From Anaerolineae bacterium (GTDB taxonomy: Bacteria > Chloroflexota > Anaerolineae > B4-G1 > DUEL01): DNA of 17,785 bases. Of the stretch, positions 8,395 to 14,762 are shown one piece after another. Numbering within the stretch: position 1 is the first letter of the stretch; each line of letters begins with the position of its first letter. The stretch spans positions 1 to 17,785 of the forward strand of contig JAOZPF010000011.1 of NCBI GenBank assembly GCA_029932895.1, written 5' to 3'. Made by a program: the position numbers and the translations under genes. Below the pieces are notes generated by a model. That model saw only the letters and a program-made list of their open reading frames with translations. It was not told where the DNA came from and did no database searches.

Positions 8395-9198
8395 ATGGGA
8401 ACGGACCAGCACCTGCAGGTGGCCCAAGAGTTCGCCAAGGTCTGCGGGTTTGCCGCTGATGACCGCGTGCGGGCGGTTCTGGTCGTCGGCTCCAGCGCCA
8501 GCGGGACGGACGACGCCTACTCCGACGTGGATATGACGGTGGCGGTGAGCGCGCCGATTCCCGACCGGGAGCGGTTGGAGCGGCTGCGGGCCATCGGCTG
8601 CCACAACATCATGCTCGCTATCGCCGGTGTGGACAACCCCGCCCTGCCCGTCCAATCTCAGGTCATCGACAAGTTCGTCTTCCGCGATACCTGGTTCGAC
8701 GTGAGCTACCACCTGCCGCACCAGCTCCGCTTTTGCTTCGACTATGTGACGCTGATCGACAAGGAGGACCTATCCGCCCATCTTTGCGGCGCTGGTCAGG
8801 TTTACACCGATGCTGACCTAAAGAACCGCGTCCAGGCCGACCTGCGCCTGCTGCACGCCCGCATCCACCGCTACCAGAAGTACGCCTGGCGGGAGGAGTG
8901 GATCGGCATCGACCTCACCGCGATCAAGAACCTGATCGTCGACTCGATGATGGTGCTGAACGATCAGCCCAACTATAACCGTCACTCCTCCCGCATCACC
9001 CAACTCCTCAAGGGTCTGCCAAACAAACCACCGTCCTTCGAGCAGGACCTGCTCGACATCCTGCACCTGGACGACCGCGTGGCCTGGCGGCAGAAGGTAG
9101 AGATGCTACAGCAGATGGCGGCGGAATTGGCCGCGCTCTGCGAGGCGCGCTGGGGGCCGATCTCGATGTTCGACGACGAGGACCAAGCCGGGGCGTAG
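8395..9198 (+). CDS. Pol beta-superfamily nucleotidyltransferase domain protein
   Basis: A 267-residue protein with the nucleotidyltransferase signature VVGSSASGTDDAYSDVDMTV: G32-S33 followed by D44 and D46, the metal-binding pair. A third acidic residue is likely D102 in WFDVSYH. A helical C-terminal region of about 130 residues follows. The fold is shared by antibiotic nucleotidyltransferases, MNT-type antitoxins and many uncharacterised enzymes, so substrate and role cannot be given. Two adjacent ATG codons at 8392 and 8395 could start it; the second has better spacing from GAGG at 8385-8388. It begins only a few bases after the HAS-barrel gene and is presumably in the same transcript as nurA, although a functional link is unproven. 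No HEPN partner gene is adjacent. Confidence 0.75.
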   Translation: MGTDQHLQVAQEFAKVCGFAADDRVRAVLVVGSSASGTDDAYSDVDMTVAVSAPIPDRERLERLRAIGCHNIMLAIAGVDNPALPVQSQVIDKFVFRDTWFDVSYHLPHQLRFCFDYVTLIDKEDLSAHLCGAGQVYTDADLKNRVQADLRLLHARIHRYQKYAWREEWIGIDLTAIKNLIVDSMMVLNDQPNYNRHSSRITQLLKGLPNKPPSFEQDLLDILHLDDRVAWRQKVEMLQQMAAELAALCEARWGPISMFDDEDQAGA

Positions 9199-9215
9199 CC
9201 ACCAATCCCGACCAC

Positions 9216-9250
9216 AGCCGGGCACCGCAAGAACCACACGGTGCCCGGTT
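9216..9250 (+). terminator. Strong hairpin at end of nurA operon
   Basis: A perfect 10-bp stem, CCGGGCACCG (9218-9227) with CGGTGCCCGG (9239-9248), encloses an 11-nt loop and can be extended by a G-T and an A-T pair. It begins 18 nt after the nucleotidyltransferase stop. There is no U-tract after it, so it may be a Rho-independent-like terminator of poor form, a transcript-stabilising 3' hairpin, or an operator. Confidence 0.5.
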
Positions 9251-9283
9251 ACGAATGTCAGTAGTAATTACGAGGGATGACAC

Positions 9284-9312
9284 TAACCAGCGCCCCCTCC
9301 TCTCGCTATACT
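9284..9312 (+). promoter_or_regulatory. Candidate promoter for receiver-domain gene
   Basis: A good -10 box TATACT lies at 9307-9312. The -35 position 17 nt upstream reads TAACCA, a weak match. Transcription from here would give a leader of about 20 nt carrying the GGAGGGG ribosome site at 9326-9332. Confidence 0.4.
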
Positions 9313-9338
9313 GTTGGCGACTTGCGGAGGGGAAAATC

Positions 9339-9719
9339 TTGCAGACGCGGGTACTCATCATCGACGAGCACGATGCGGTCCGCCAGGCCTTGGAGGACCG
9401 TCTGCGCTCGGCTGGGGACGTAGAAGTGGTCGGTTGCACCGGTAGCTGGCAGGAGGGTGTCCACCTCGCGACAGAGGAAGCGCCGGACGTCGTCCTGCTA
9501 GAGACCAAGCGTTCCGACGGGCAGGGGATGGCAGCTCTGCGCCGGCTGCGGGCGGAATGTCCCTCCACCTGCATCGTCGTCCTCACTTCCTACCTTGAGC
9601 CACAGGAGCGGAAGGAAGCGTTCCGCGCCGGTGCCGTTCGCTACTTGCTGAAGAACATTGGCTCCGCGCACCTGCTGGAAGAGATTCGCGCCGTCGCCCG
9701 GCCGCGTTCTCCCATCTAG
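9339..9719 (+). CDS. Stand-alone response-regulator receiver domain with Asp-to-Glu at phospho-site
   Basis: A 126-residue single receiver domain with no output domain. The acidic pocket is present (D9, E10, D12 region in LIIDEHDAVR), the switch Thr is T83 in VVLTSY, and the conserved Lys is K105 in YLLKNIG. The residue expected to be phosphorylated, after the beta3 strand DVVLL, is Glu: E55, codon GAG at 9501-9503. Also, the usual Pro of the DxxxP pattern is absent (ETKRSDGQG). Known D-to-E changes in receivers can mimic phosphorylation, so this protein may be constitutively active or phosphorylation-independent. The start is TTG at 9339, with GGAGGGG six nt upstream; a longer frame to 9255 runs through the promoter. 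It stands alone between a plus-strand operon and a convergent minus-strand one, without a kinase nearby. Confidence 0.85.
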   Translation: MQTRVLIIDEHDAVRQALEDRLRSAGDVEVVGCTGSWQEGVHLATEEAPDVVLLETKRSDGQGMAALRRLRAECPSTCIVVLTSYLEPQERKEAFRAGAVRYLLKNIGSAHLLEEIRAVARPRSPI

Positions 9720-9753
9720 GCCGGTTTAGGGCAACCGCAAGATTTGCTTCCTA

Positions 9754-10797
9754 TTACTGCGGTATGAACCCCAACTCCCTCGGGTCCAGCGAGAGCCCGA
9801 CCGTCTCCCCCACTGCGGGCACCGCTCCTCCCTCAGGCCATTCCAGCTCGAGTTTCAGGTCGCCGGGGAACTGTAGCTCCAGCCGGTAGCGGCTGCCCCG
9901 GAAGACCCGCTTTACCACGACGCCGCTGACCCGATTGTCGTCCCCGTTGCCGAGGCGGGCCGCTGTGGGTCGCACCAACAGGCTCCCTCGCGCTCCCGGC
10001 TCCCTGGCCCGGCCGTCGCCCACCAAAAGCCGGCCCAGGCCCGTTTCCACCATCCCCTCTCCCACCACCCGCGCCGTCAGCAGGTTGGTCAGGCCCAGGA
10101 AGCGGGCCACCCAAGGGGAGACCGGCTGCCGGTAGACCGCTTGGGGCGTTCCCCGCTGCACCACTCGCCCGTCCTTCATCACGACCACCCGAGCGGCGAT
10201 GGCGAACGCCTCCTCCTGGTCGTGGGTCACGGTGATGGTGGTCACTCCCACCCGTTTGAGGATGGCGGGCAGTTCCTCCAGCAGCCGCTCCCGCAACGTC
10301 CGATCCAGAGCTCCCAGCGGCTCGTCCAGCAGGAGGAGGCGCGGACGGGGAGCCAGGCTGCGAGCCAGCGCCACCCGTTGCCGCTCCCCACCCGAAAGCT
10401 GGTTCACGTCACGGTGCTCAAAGCCGGATAGTCCCACCAGTTCCAGGGTCTCCCTCACCCGCTCCTGGATCGGCCCTGCCCCCCAGCCAGCCATTCGCAG
10501 GCCAAAGGCCACGTTGCCAAAGACATCTTTGTGGGGGAAGAGGGCATATTCCTGAAACATCAACCCAAAGCCGCGCTGGTGTGGAGGAGCATAGGTCACA
10601 TCCTCCCCGTCCGCCAGCACCTGCCCACCATCGGGTGTCTCCAGCCCGGCGATGAGCCGCAGCAGGGTGGTCTTGCCGCAACCAGATGGGCCTAGCAGAC
10701 AGAGCACCTCTCCCTCCTCGGCGGCGAAACTGACGCCAGATAGGGTCCAGCCATCGGGGTATGATTTGCGCAGGCGACGGATTTCCAAAAAGGACAT
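9754..10797 (-). CDS. thiQ: ABC transporter ATP-binding protein of the thiamine uptake operon
   Basis: A 347-residue ABC ATPase that would power thiamine import. Motifs: Walker A GPSGCGKTT at 36-44, Q-loop Q82, signature LSGGERQ at 134-140, Walker B LLLLDEP at 154-160, D-loop GALD at 162-165, switch His H192 in THDQEEA. About 110 C-terminal residues form a beta-rich region like the TOBE domain (LLVRPTAARL, then VKRVFRGSRYRLEL) found in FbpC, PotA and MalK subunits. E. coli ThiQ is shorter (about 230 residues) and lacks it, so by sequence this subunit is closer to the iron/spermidine group. The thiamine role follows from the neighbouring ThiB, ThiP, thiN and TPP riboswitch. Start ATG at 10797 has AGGAG five to six nt upstream. 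It follows the permease gene by 26 nt and is the last gene of the operon. Confidence 0.9.
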   Translation of the reverse strand: MSFLEIRRLRKSYPDGWTLSGVSFAAEEGEVLCLLGPSGCGKTTLLRLIAGLETPDGGQVLADGEDVTYAPPHQRGFGLMFQEYALFPHKDVFGNVAFGLRMAGWGAGPIQERVRETLELVGLSGFEHRDVNQLSGGERQRVALARSLAPRPRLLLLDEPLGALDRTLRERLLEELPAILKRVGVTTITVTHDQEEAFAIAARVVVMKDGRVVQRGTPQAVYRQPVSPWVARFLGLTNLLTARVVGEGMVETGLGRLLVGDGRAREPGARGSLLVRPTAARLGNGDDNRVSGVVVKRVFRGSRYRLELQFPGDLKLELEWPEGGAVPAVGETVGLSLDPRELGFIPQ

Positions 10798-10823
10798 GGT
10801 TTCTCCTGATAAGGCAACCCGGC

Positions 10824-12560
10824 CTAGAACTCGGTGCGGAACCGCTCTATCACCAGGAATCCCAGCGTGCAGACCAACATCAGCAGGGTGGACATCGCCA
10901 GAGCCTGACCGTAGTTGGTGACACCCGGCTGCCCCAAAAAGCGGTAGATGGCGATGGGCATGGTTGGGAACTCGGGCCGGTAGATCAGGGCGGTAGCGCC
11001 GAATTCACCCATCGAGATGGTGAAAGCAAAGACAGCCCCCACTGCCACCGCCCGCGCCACGATGGGCAGGTCGACCTCCCGCCAGACCTGTCGCGGGGAT
11101 GCGCCCAGCATCGTCGCTGCCTCCCGCAGGTGGGGCGGGATGGAGCGGAGCGCCGGGAGCACGGAGCGGACCACAAAAGGCAGGGCGACCAGAGTGTGGG
11201 CCAGAACGACCAACACGGGGGAGGTGCGCAGATTCAGCGGCGGCTTGTCCAGGGCGACGATATAGCCCAGGCCCAACGTCACCGCCGAGGTGCCCAGCGG
11301 AAGCATAAAGAGGGGATCGAGCAGGCGGGCGAGGTAAGAGCGCGGCCCTTTCGTACCACGATTGGCAATCGCTATTGCCACCATCATCCCCAGCGTCACC
11401 GCCAGCACCATCGTCGCCAGGGCAAAGAGGACCGAGTTGCGCACGGCATCAATAGGGGGCACGTAAAAAAGCGACCCCCGAGGGTTGGTAAAGAGCGCCC
11501 GGTAGTGAGCCAGGCCGGAGCCGTCACCCACCGTCAGCGAGCGCTCCACCAACGCCGCCAGTGGCGTCAGCAGAAGCAGCAGCAAGGGGGTCAGGCTGAC
11601 GGCGAGCAAGGCCCAGCGGCGGGGGGTGCAAACACGTTGCTGGGTAATGCGGCGTGGGCGCAGCTCCCGCGGCGTCGCCAACCGCGCCTGGAGGCGCGTG
11701 TAGGCGACCATCATCCCCGAAGTGAGCAGAACCTGGACCAGCGCCAGGGTAGCTGCCAGCGGCAAGTTGGGCAGGTAGACCGTGCGGTGATATATCTCGA
11801 CCTCCAGCGTGGTATAATGTCCGCCGCCCAGGATCAGCACCACGCCGAAACTGGTAAAGCAAAAGATGAACGTCAGCAAAGCCGCCGCTCCCAACGACGG
11901 GGCCAGAAGCGGCAGCGTCACCTCCCAGAAGGCCCGCAGACGCCCGGCCCCCAGCGCTCGGGCCGCTTCCACCAATGCGGGGTCCATATTCGCCCAGTGG
12001 GTCCCCACCATCCGCACCACCAGCACCGCATTGTAAAAGACGTGGGCAACTAGGATAGCCGCTAGCCCCCCCCACAGTCCCAGCAGGGGGCGATCCATTC
12101 CCAGGAGGCCCGCCAGGGCGGCGCTGAGCCACCCTTGCGACCCCAGGAGCGCCGTAAAGGCCGCCGCCACGACGACGGTGGGCAATACGAAAGGGACGGT
12201 GATGAGAGCCTGGAGCAGCGACTTGCCAGGGAAGCGGTAGCGGGCGAAAACGTAGGCACCGGGCAACCCCAGAAGCACAGTGAGCACCGTGGAGAGGGCC
12301 GCCTGCCAAGTGGTGAACCAGAGGATCTTGATGTAAGTAGAGGTGCTGACCAACCGCGCCAGCGCGTCCAGGTCCAGATGCCCCGCAGGGGCCAGGGAGA
12401 GTGCTAGGACGGAGAGGAGAGGGTAAAAGTAGAAAAGCAGCAGGAAGAGAAGGGGCAGGAGTACAAGAGGCAAAGAGGGAAGAAAGGCGCGAACCAGCCC
12501 CTCCCGGCCTCCTGCTCCCTGCTTCCTGCCCTCCGCCTCTTGCCCCCCGCCTCCTCTCAT
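10824..12560 (-). CDS. thiP: Thiamine ABC transporter permease, fused two-domain (ThiP-like)
   Basis: A 578-residue membrane protein with two fused ABC permease domains, forming the whole thiamine channel. Each half has about six hydrophobic segments and an EAA loop that docks the ATPase: EAARALGAGRLRAFWEVTLP in the first half and EAATMLGASPRQVWREVDLP in the second. E. coli ThiP is about 536 residues; the extra length is mainly an N-terminal Gly/Arg/Glu-rich segment (about residues 2-22) encoded by a 7-bp repeat array. Its first hydrophobic stretch starts near residue 26. The start is taken as ATG at 12560, five bases after the thiB stop, with only a G-rich ribosome site. No later ATG or GTG before the first membrane helix would avoid the repeats. 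The frame is open upstream to 12602, inside thiB. Confidence 0.9.
   Translation of the reverse strand: MRGGGGQEAEGRKQGAGGREGLVRAFLPSLPLVLLPLLFLLLFYFYPLLSVLALSLAPAGHLDLDALARLVSTSTYIKILWFTTWQAALSTVLTVLLGLPGAYVFARYRFPGKSLLQALITVPFVLPTVVVAAAFTALLGSQGWLSAALAGLLGMDRPLLGLWGGLAAILVAHVFYNAVLVVRMVGTHWANMDPALVEAARALGAGRLRAFWEVTLPLLAPSLGAAALLTFIFCFTSFGVVLILGGGHYTTLEVEIYHRTVYLPNLPLAATLALVQVLLTSGMMVAYTRLQARLATPRELRPRRITQQRVCTPRRWALLAVSLTPLLLLLLTPLAALVERSLTVGDGSGLAHYRALFTNPRGSLFYVPPIDAVRNSVLFALATMVLAVTLGMMVAIAIANRGTKGPRSYLARLLDPLFMLPLGTSAVTLGLGYIVALDKPPLNLRTSPVLVVLAHTLVALPFVVRSVLPALRSIPPHLREAATMLGASPRQVWREVDLPIVARAVAVGAVFAFTISMGEFGATALIYRPEFPTMPIAIYRFLGQPGVTNYGQALAMSTLLMLVCTLGFLVIERFRTEF
12502..12557. repeat. 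Degenerate 7-bp tandem repeat array at thiP 5' end
   Basis: About eight consecutive heptamers occur in strict 7-nt phase from 12502 to 12557, with plus-strand consensus YTCCTGC (variants include TCCCTGC, TTCCTGC, CTCTTGC and CCCCCGC). The strand is strongly polarised, pyrimidines on plus and purines on minus. The array codes for the low-complexity start of ThiP. Because 7 is not a multiple of 3, gain or loss of one unit would shift the thiP reading frame. Confidence 0.7.
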
Positions 12561-12565
12561 CCCCC

Positions 12566-13618
12566 TCACCGCAGAACCGTCTCCGTCCACTGCTCGACCC
12601 ACGTCTCCCGGTTGGCCTCAATCTCGGCTGGCGCGACCGAAGCCGGCTGCTGTGGAATGACGGCAAAGCGCGCAAAGACATCAGGCAGGGCAGCGTTCTC
12701 GTTGGCGGGGAAGACAAACATATTGAGCGGGATATCCTCCTGGAAGGTGATATCGAGCATAAAGTCGATCCACGCCTCGGCTAGGTCGCGGTTGGCGGTG
12801 CCCCTGAGAATGCCGACGAACTCGACCTGGCGGAAGCAACTTCCGTCCGCCACCACCACGCCGGTTGGGGCCTCATCAAAGTCCTCGCCAGAGAAATAGA
12901 CCTCCACGGGGGGGCTGCTGGCGTAACTGACCACGACGGGACGGTCGCCGTCGGAGGCGTAAGTGAACTGTCCCCAGTAGGCATCCTCCCACCCCTCGGT
13001 CACCAGCACGTCGTTGCTTCGCAGCTCGGCCCAATAGTCAAGCCAATCGGGGCCAAAGTGACCGATGGTCGCCAGCATAAAGGCCAGTCCCGGCGAAGAA
13101 GAGGCGGGGTTCTCCACCACCGTCAACCCCTCGTACGCGGGCAGGGTCAGGTCCTCCAGCGTGGCGGGCGGTTCCAAACCCCGCGCGGCGAACCAGCCCT
13201 TGTCATAGTTCAAGCAGACATCCCCATAATCCACCGGCAAGAGACGATGGTCGGGGTCCAGTTCCAGGCTATCGGGGATTTGGACCAGGAGCGGCGACTC
13301 GTAGGGCTCAAAGATGTCCGCCTCCAGCGCCCGGCTCATCAGCGTGTTGTCCACCCCGTAGAGCACGTCGGCGAGGGGATTCCCGACGCTGAGCATGGCT
13401 TGGCTGAGCATCAGCCCTGCATCACCGGATTTCAATATCACCACGTGGGCGTTGTGAGCCTCCTCGAAAGCAGCTACAGTCTCCGCGCTGATGTCAAAGC
13501 TGTCGTGGGTCATGATCCTGAGTGTGCGCGGTCCAGCGGGGGTAGGCGTGGCGGCAGGCGCGCAGCTCACGAGCAGCGCCGCCAGCAATAGGGCACTGAT
13601 AACTCTAGTTCTGGTCAT
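12566..13618 (-). CDS. thiB: Thiamine ABC transporter substrate-binding lipoprotein (ThiB/TbpA)
   Basis: A 350-residue extracytoplasmic binding protein. A short basic start and hydrophobic core end in the lipobox LVSC, with C19 the likely lipidated residue, followed by an Ala/Thr/Pro linker; the protein is then membrane-anchored. The mature part matches ThiB across its length: IMTHDSFDIS at the start, ADVLYGVDNTLMSRAL, the PVDYGDVCLNYDK segment, ASSSPGLAFMLATIG, VTEGWEDAYWGQF, and a C-terminal PAEIEANRETWVEQW resembling the E. coli protein's final helix. These features distinguish it from iron-binding relatives. The start is ATG at 13618, with AAGGAGGT about six nt upstream; an earlier in-frame ATG at 13636 overlaps that ribosome site. 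It lies 36 nt after thiN and just before thiP. Confidence 0.93.
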   Translation of the reverse strand: MTRTRVISALLLAALLVSCAPAATPTPAGPRTLRIMTHDSFDISAETVAAFEEAHNAHVVILKSGDAGLMLSQAMLSVGNPLADVLYGVDNTLMSRALEADIFEPYESPLLVQIPDSLELDPDHRLLPVDYGDVCLNYDKGWFAARGLEPPATLEDLTLPAYEGLTVVENPASSSPGLAFMLATIGHFGPDWLDYWAELRSNDVLVTEGWEDAYWGQFTYASDGDRPVVVSYASSPPVEVYFSGEDFDEAPTGVVVADGSCFRQVEFVGILRGTANRDLAEAWIDFMLDITFQEDIPLNMFVFPANENAALPDVFARFAVIPQQPASVAPAEIEANRETWVEQWTETVLR

Positions 13619-13654
13619 CTCTGTACCTCCTTGCATATTCTACAGATTTGCTGC

Positions 13655-14299
13655 CTACCCAGGGTCGCCTTGGATCACCACGCAGAGCAGGGTGCCTTGC
13701 CGCACACGCACCAGCGCCTGCTCCCCCAGGAGCGTGTTGGAAACGCCACGGGCCGGGCCAAAGAGCAGACTCTCGTCCGTCAGGGGCCAGCGCAGCCCCT
13801 CGGTGGTGACGCCATGTGCATCCCCATTCAGTGGGAGGAGGGAGACGGTGTCGCCGGGGTTCCCCTCGATGCGCCCCTGACCACGGATGAGAAAGGCCGA
13901 CTGGTTCCCCTCAATGATGCGCACCCGAACCCCTTCCAGCGCGGGATGGGTGAGGAGGAGAAGGTTGGCGACGCTGTGGTCCAGCCGTCCGCCGAGCGCA
14001 CCCAGGATAAGGATATCGTCAGCGCCCTGTTGGACCCCGTACAGGAGTGCCAGTTCCAGGTCGGTCTCGTCCTTGTCGGTGGGATAGCGTAGGACGCGTG
14101 TTCCGGCTGCTTTCAGCTCAACTCCTAGTTCTGGAGGCAACGAGTCGAGGTCGCCGATGAGGACGTGGGGCATCACGCCGGCGGCGCGGGCGTGAGCCGC
14201 CCCTCCGTCGGCGGCGATGACCAGGTCGTGCGGTCCTACCAAGCGCCTGTGGGCGGACGGGTTGGGGAATTCCCCATTGGCAAAGATGACCACGCGCAT
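13655..14299 (-). CDS. thiN: Thiamine pyrophosphokinase (thiamine diphosphokinase)
   Basis: A 214-residue cytoplasmic enzyme that transfers pyrophosphate from ATP to thiamine, giving TPP and AMP. Family motifs: FANGEFP at 6-12, IAADGGA at 28-34, VLIGDLDSLP at 47-55, TDKDETDLELAL at 74-85 and GALGGRLDH at 100-108, which build the ATP/Mg and thiamine sites. The C-terminal half is beta-rich, as in the family's thiamine-binding domain. Start ATG at 14299 fits the usual N-terminus. No ribosome site is close to it: the strong AAGGAGG lies 33 nt upstream, separated by a hairpin (see the regulatory entry). The upstream frame stays open to 14548 but runs through the riboswitch and is rejected. First gene of the salvage operon with thiB, thiP and thiQ. 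Confidence 0.95.
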   Translation of the reverse strand: MRVVIFANGEFPNPSAHRRLVGPHDLVIAADGGAAHARAAGVMPHVLIGDLDSLPPELGVELKAAGTRVLRYPTDKDETDLELALLYGVQQGADDILILGALGGRLDHSVANLLLLTHPALEGVRVRIIEGNQSAFLIRGQGRIEGNPGDTVSLLPLNGDAHGVTTEGLRWPLTDESLLFGPARGVSNTLLGEQALVRVRQGTLLCVVIQGDPG

Positions 14300-14339
14300 A
14301 ACGAAAGCCGTCCTGCCAGCGGGACGGCTCAACCTCCTT
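14300..14339 (-). promoter_or_regulatory. Expression platform: SD, hairpin, thiN start
   Basis: Reading the minus strand, AAGGAGG (14339-14333) is followed by TTG, then a perfect 8-bp hairpin AGCCGTCC / GGACGGCT (14329-14322 and 14313-14306, 8-nt loop), then TTCGTT and the ATG at 14299. The stem plus TTTCGTT could be a short intrinsic terminator controlled by the riboswitch. Alternatively, the folded hairpin would bring the Shine-Dalgarno to an effective 9 nt from the ATG. Sequence alone does not choose between them. Confidence 0.6.
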
Positions 14340-14346
14340 CTGCGCT

Positions 14347-14450
14347 CCCTCCCTACGCTGGCATTATCCAGATCAGGTTCAGGGGTCGGTGTCGGTAGCT
14401 CTGCTGCGGACACCCTCTCAGTCTGGTTCGCCCAGACTCCCCCGGGAAGG
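14347..14450 (-). ncRNA. TPP riboswitch (THI element)
   Basis: The minus strand carries the conserved core of the thiamine pyrophosphate aptamer. CTGAGAGGG follows the P3 stem AGTCTGG/CCAGACT. The second arm contains CCTGAACCTGATCTGGATAA and then TGCCAGCGTAGGGA. The closing stem P1 pairs CCTTCCC (14450-14444) with GGGAGGG (14353-14347). It begins about 11 nt after the predicted transcription start and precedes thiN, so TPP binding should repress the whole salvage and uptake operon. Confidence 0.97.
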
Positions 14451-14467
14451 TCTTTACCTGTACGTTT

Positions 14468-14496
14468 AGTATAGCACCAACCGCATGGCTTGTCAA
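14468..14496 (-). promoter_or_regulatory. Sigma70-type promoter of the thiamine operon
   Basis: The minus strand has a perfect -35 TTGACA (14496-14491), a 17-nt spacer and -10 TATACT (14473-14468). Transcription should begin near 14461, just ahead of the riboswitch P1 stem. It is the strongest promoter match in the window, fitting an operon whose output is controlled mainly by the riboswitch. Confidence 0.85.
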
Positions 14497-14500
14497 CGTA

Positions 14501-14726
14501 TTGTAATTCGTAATTCGGAGGTGTGCTTTCAGTCCGGGGGTGAACCACAGGCAGCGGGGTTCATCCGCCGCCTGGCGGAGCGAACCTTTGGCTGGTTTGC
14601 CGCCTGAAGGCTCGCCACACGACGGCCCCGTATAAATGGCGGGGCCGGGAAGATTCAACCCCGGCGGCGAGTTTCATCCGCCGCCACTCGCCCAAAAGCG
14701 AAATACACCTCTCGCCCCCGCTCGAC
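14501..14726. repeat. Intergenic cluster of GC-rich hairpins and short repeats
   Basis: This gap between the thi promoter and pgeF holds no supported gene. Two GTAATTC copies sit side by side near 14503. Strong inverted repeats follow: GGTTC..TCCGCC / GGCGGA..GAACC (14558-14586), CGGCCCCG / CGGGGCCG around an AT-rich loop (14623-14647), and GGCGGC / GCCGCC (14663-14685). The 13-mer TTCATCCGCCGCC occurs at 14560-14572 and again at 14673-14685. The arrangement resembles dispersed intergenic palindromic repeats, but copy number in the genome is unknown. Confidence 0.5.
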
Positions 14727-14755
14727 TTGCGCAGAACGGTCTCCCGGGGGATAAT
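14727..14755 (+). promoter_or_regulatory. Candidate promoter for pgeF cluster
   Basis: TTGCGC (14727-14732) and GATAAT (14750-14755) are separated by 17 nt. Transcription would begin near 14762, at or just before the ATG at 14763. The upstream in-frame TTG (14727) and ATG (14754) fall inside the promoter boxes. Confidence 0.45.
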
Positions 14756-14762
14756 GGGGCGG

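Noticed and set aside
9720..9753. Short inverted repeat CGGTT/AACCG between the receiver gene and thiQ
   Set aside because: A five-base stem without a U-tract is too weak to call a bidirectional terminator.
10761..12053. 430-codon open frame on the plus strand opposite thiP
   Set aside because: The product is low-complexity Gln/Arg/Gly/His-rich, which is typical of the reverse complement of a high-GC membrane protein gene.
14300..14548. N-terminal extension of the thiN frame
   Set aside because: It would translate through the TPP riboswitch and promoter, so the frame is open by chance.
14610..14690. Possible CRISPR or attachment-site repeat
   Set aside because: Only two copies of a 13-mer occur, with irregular spacing and no cas or integrase gene, so neither call is supported.
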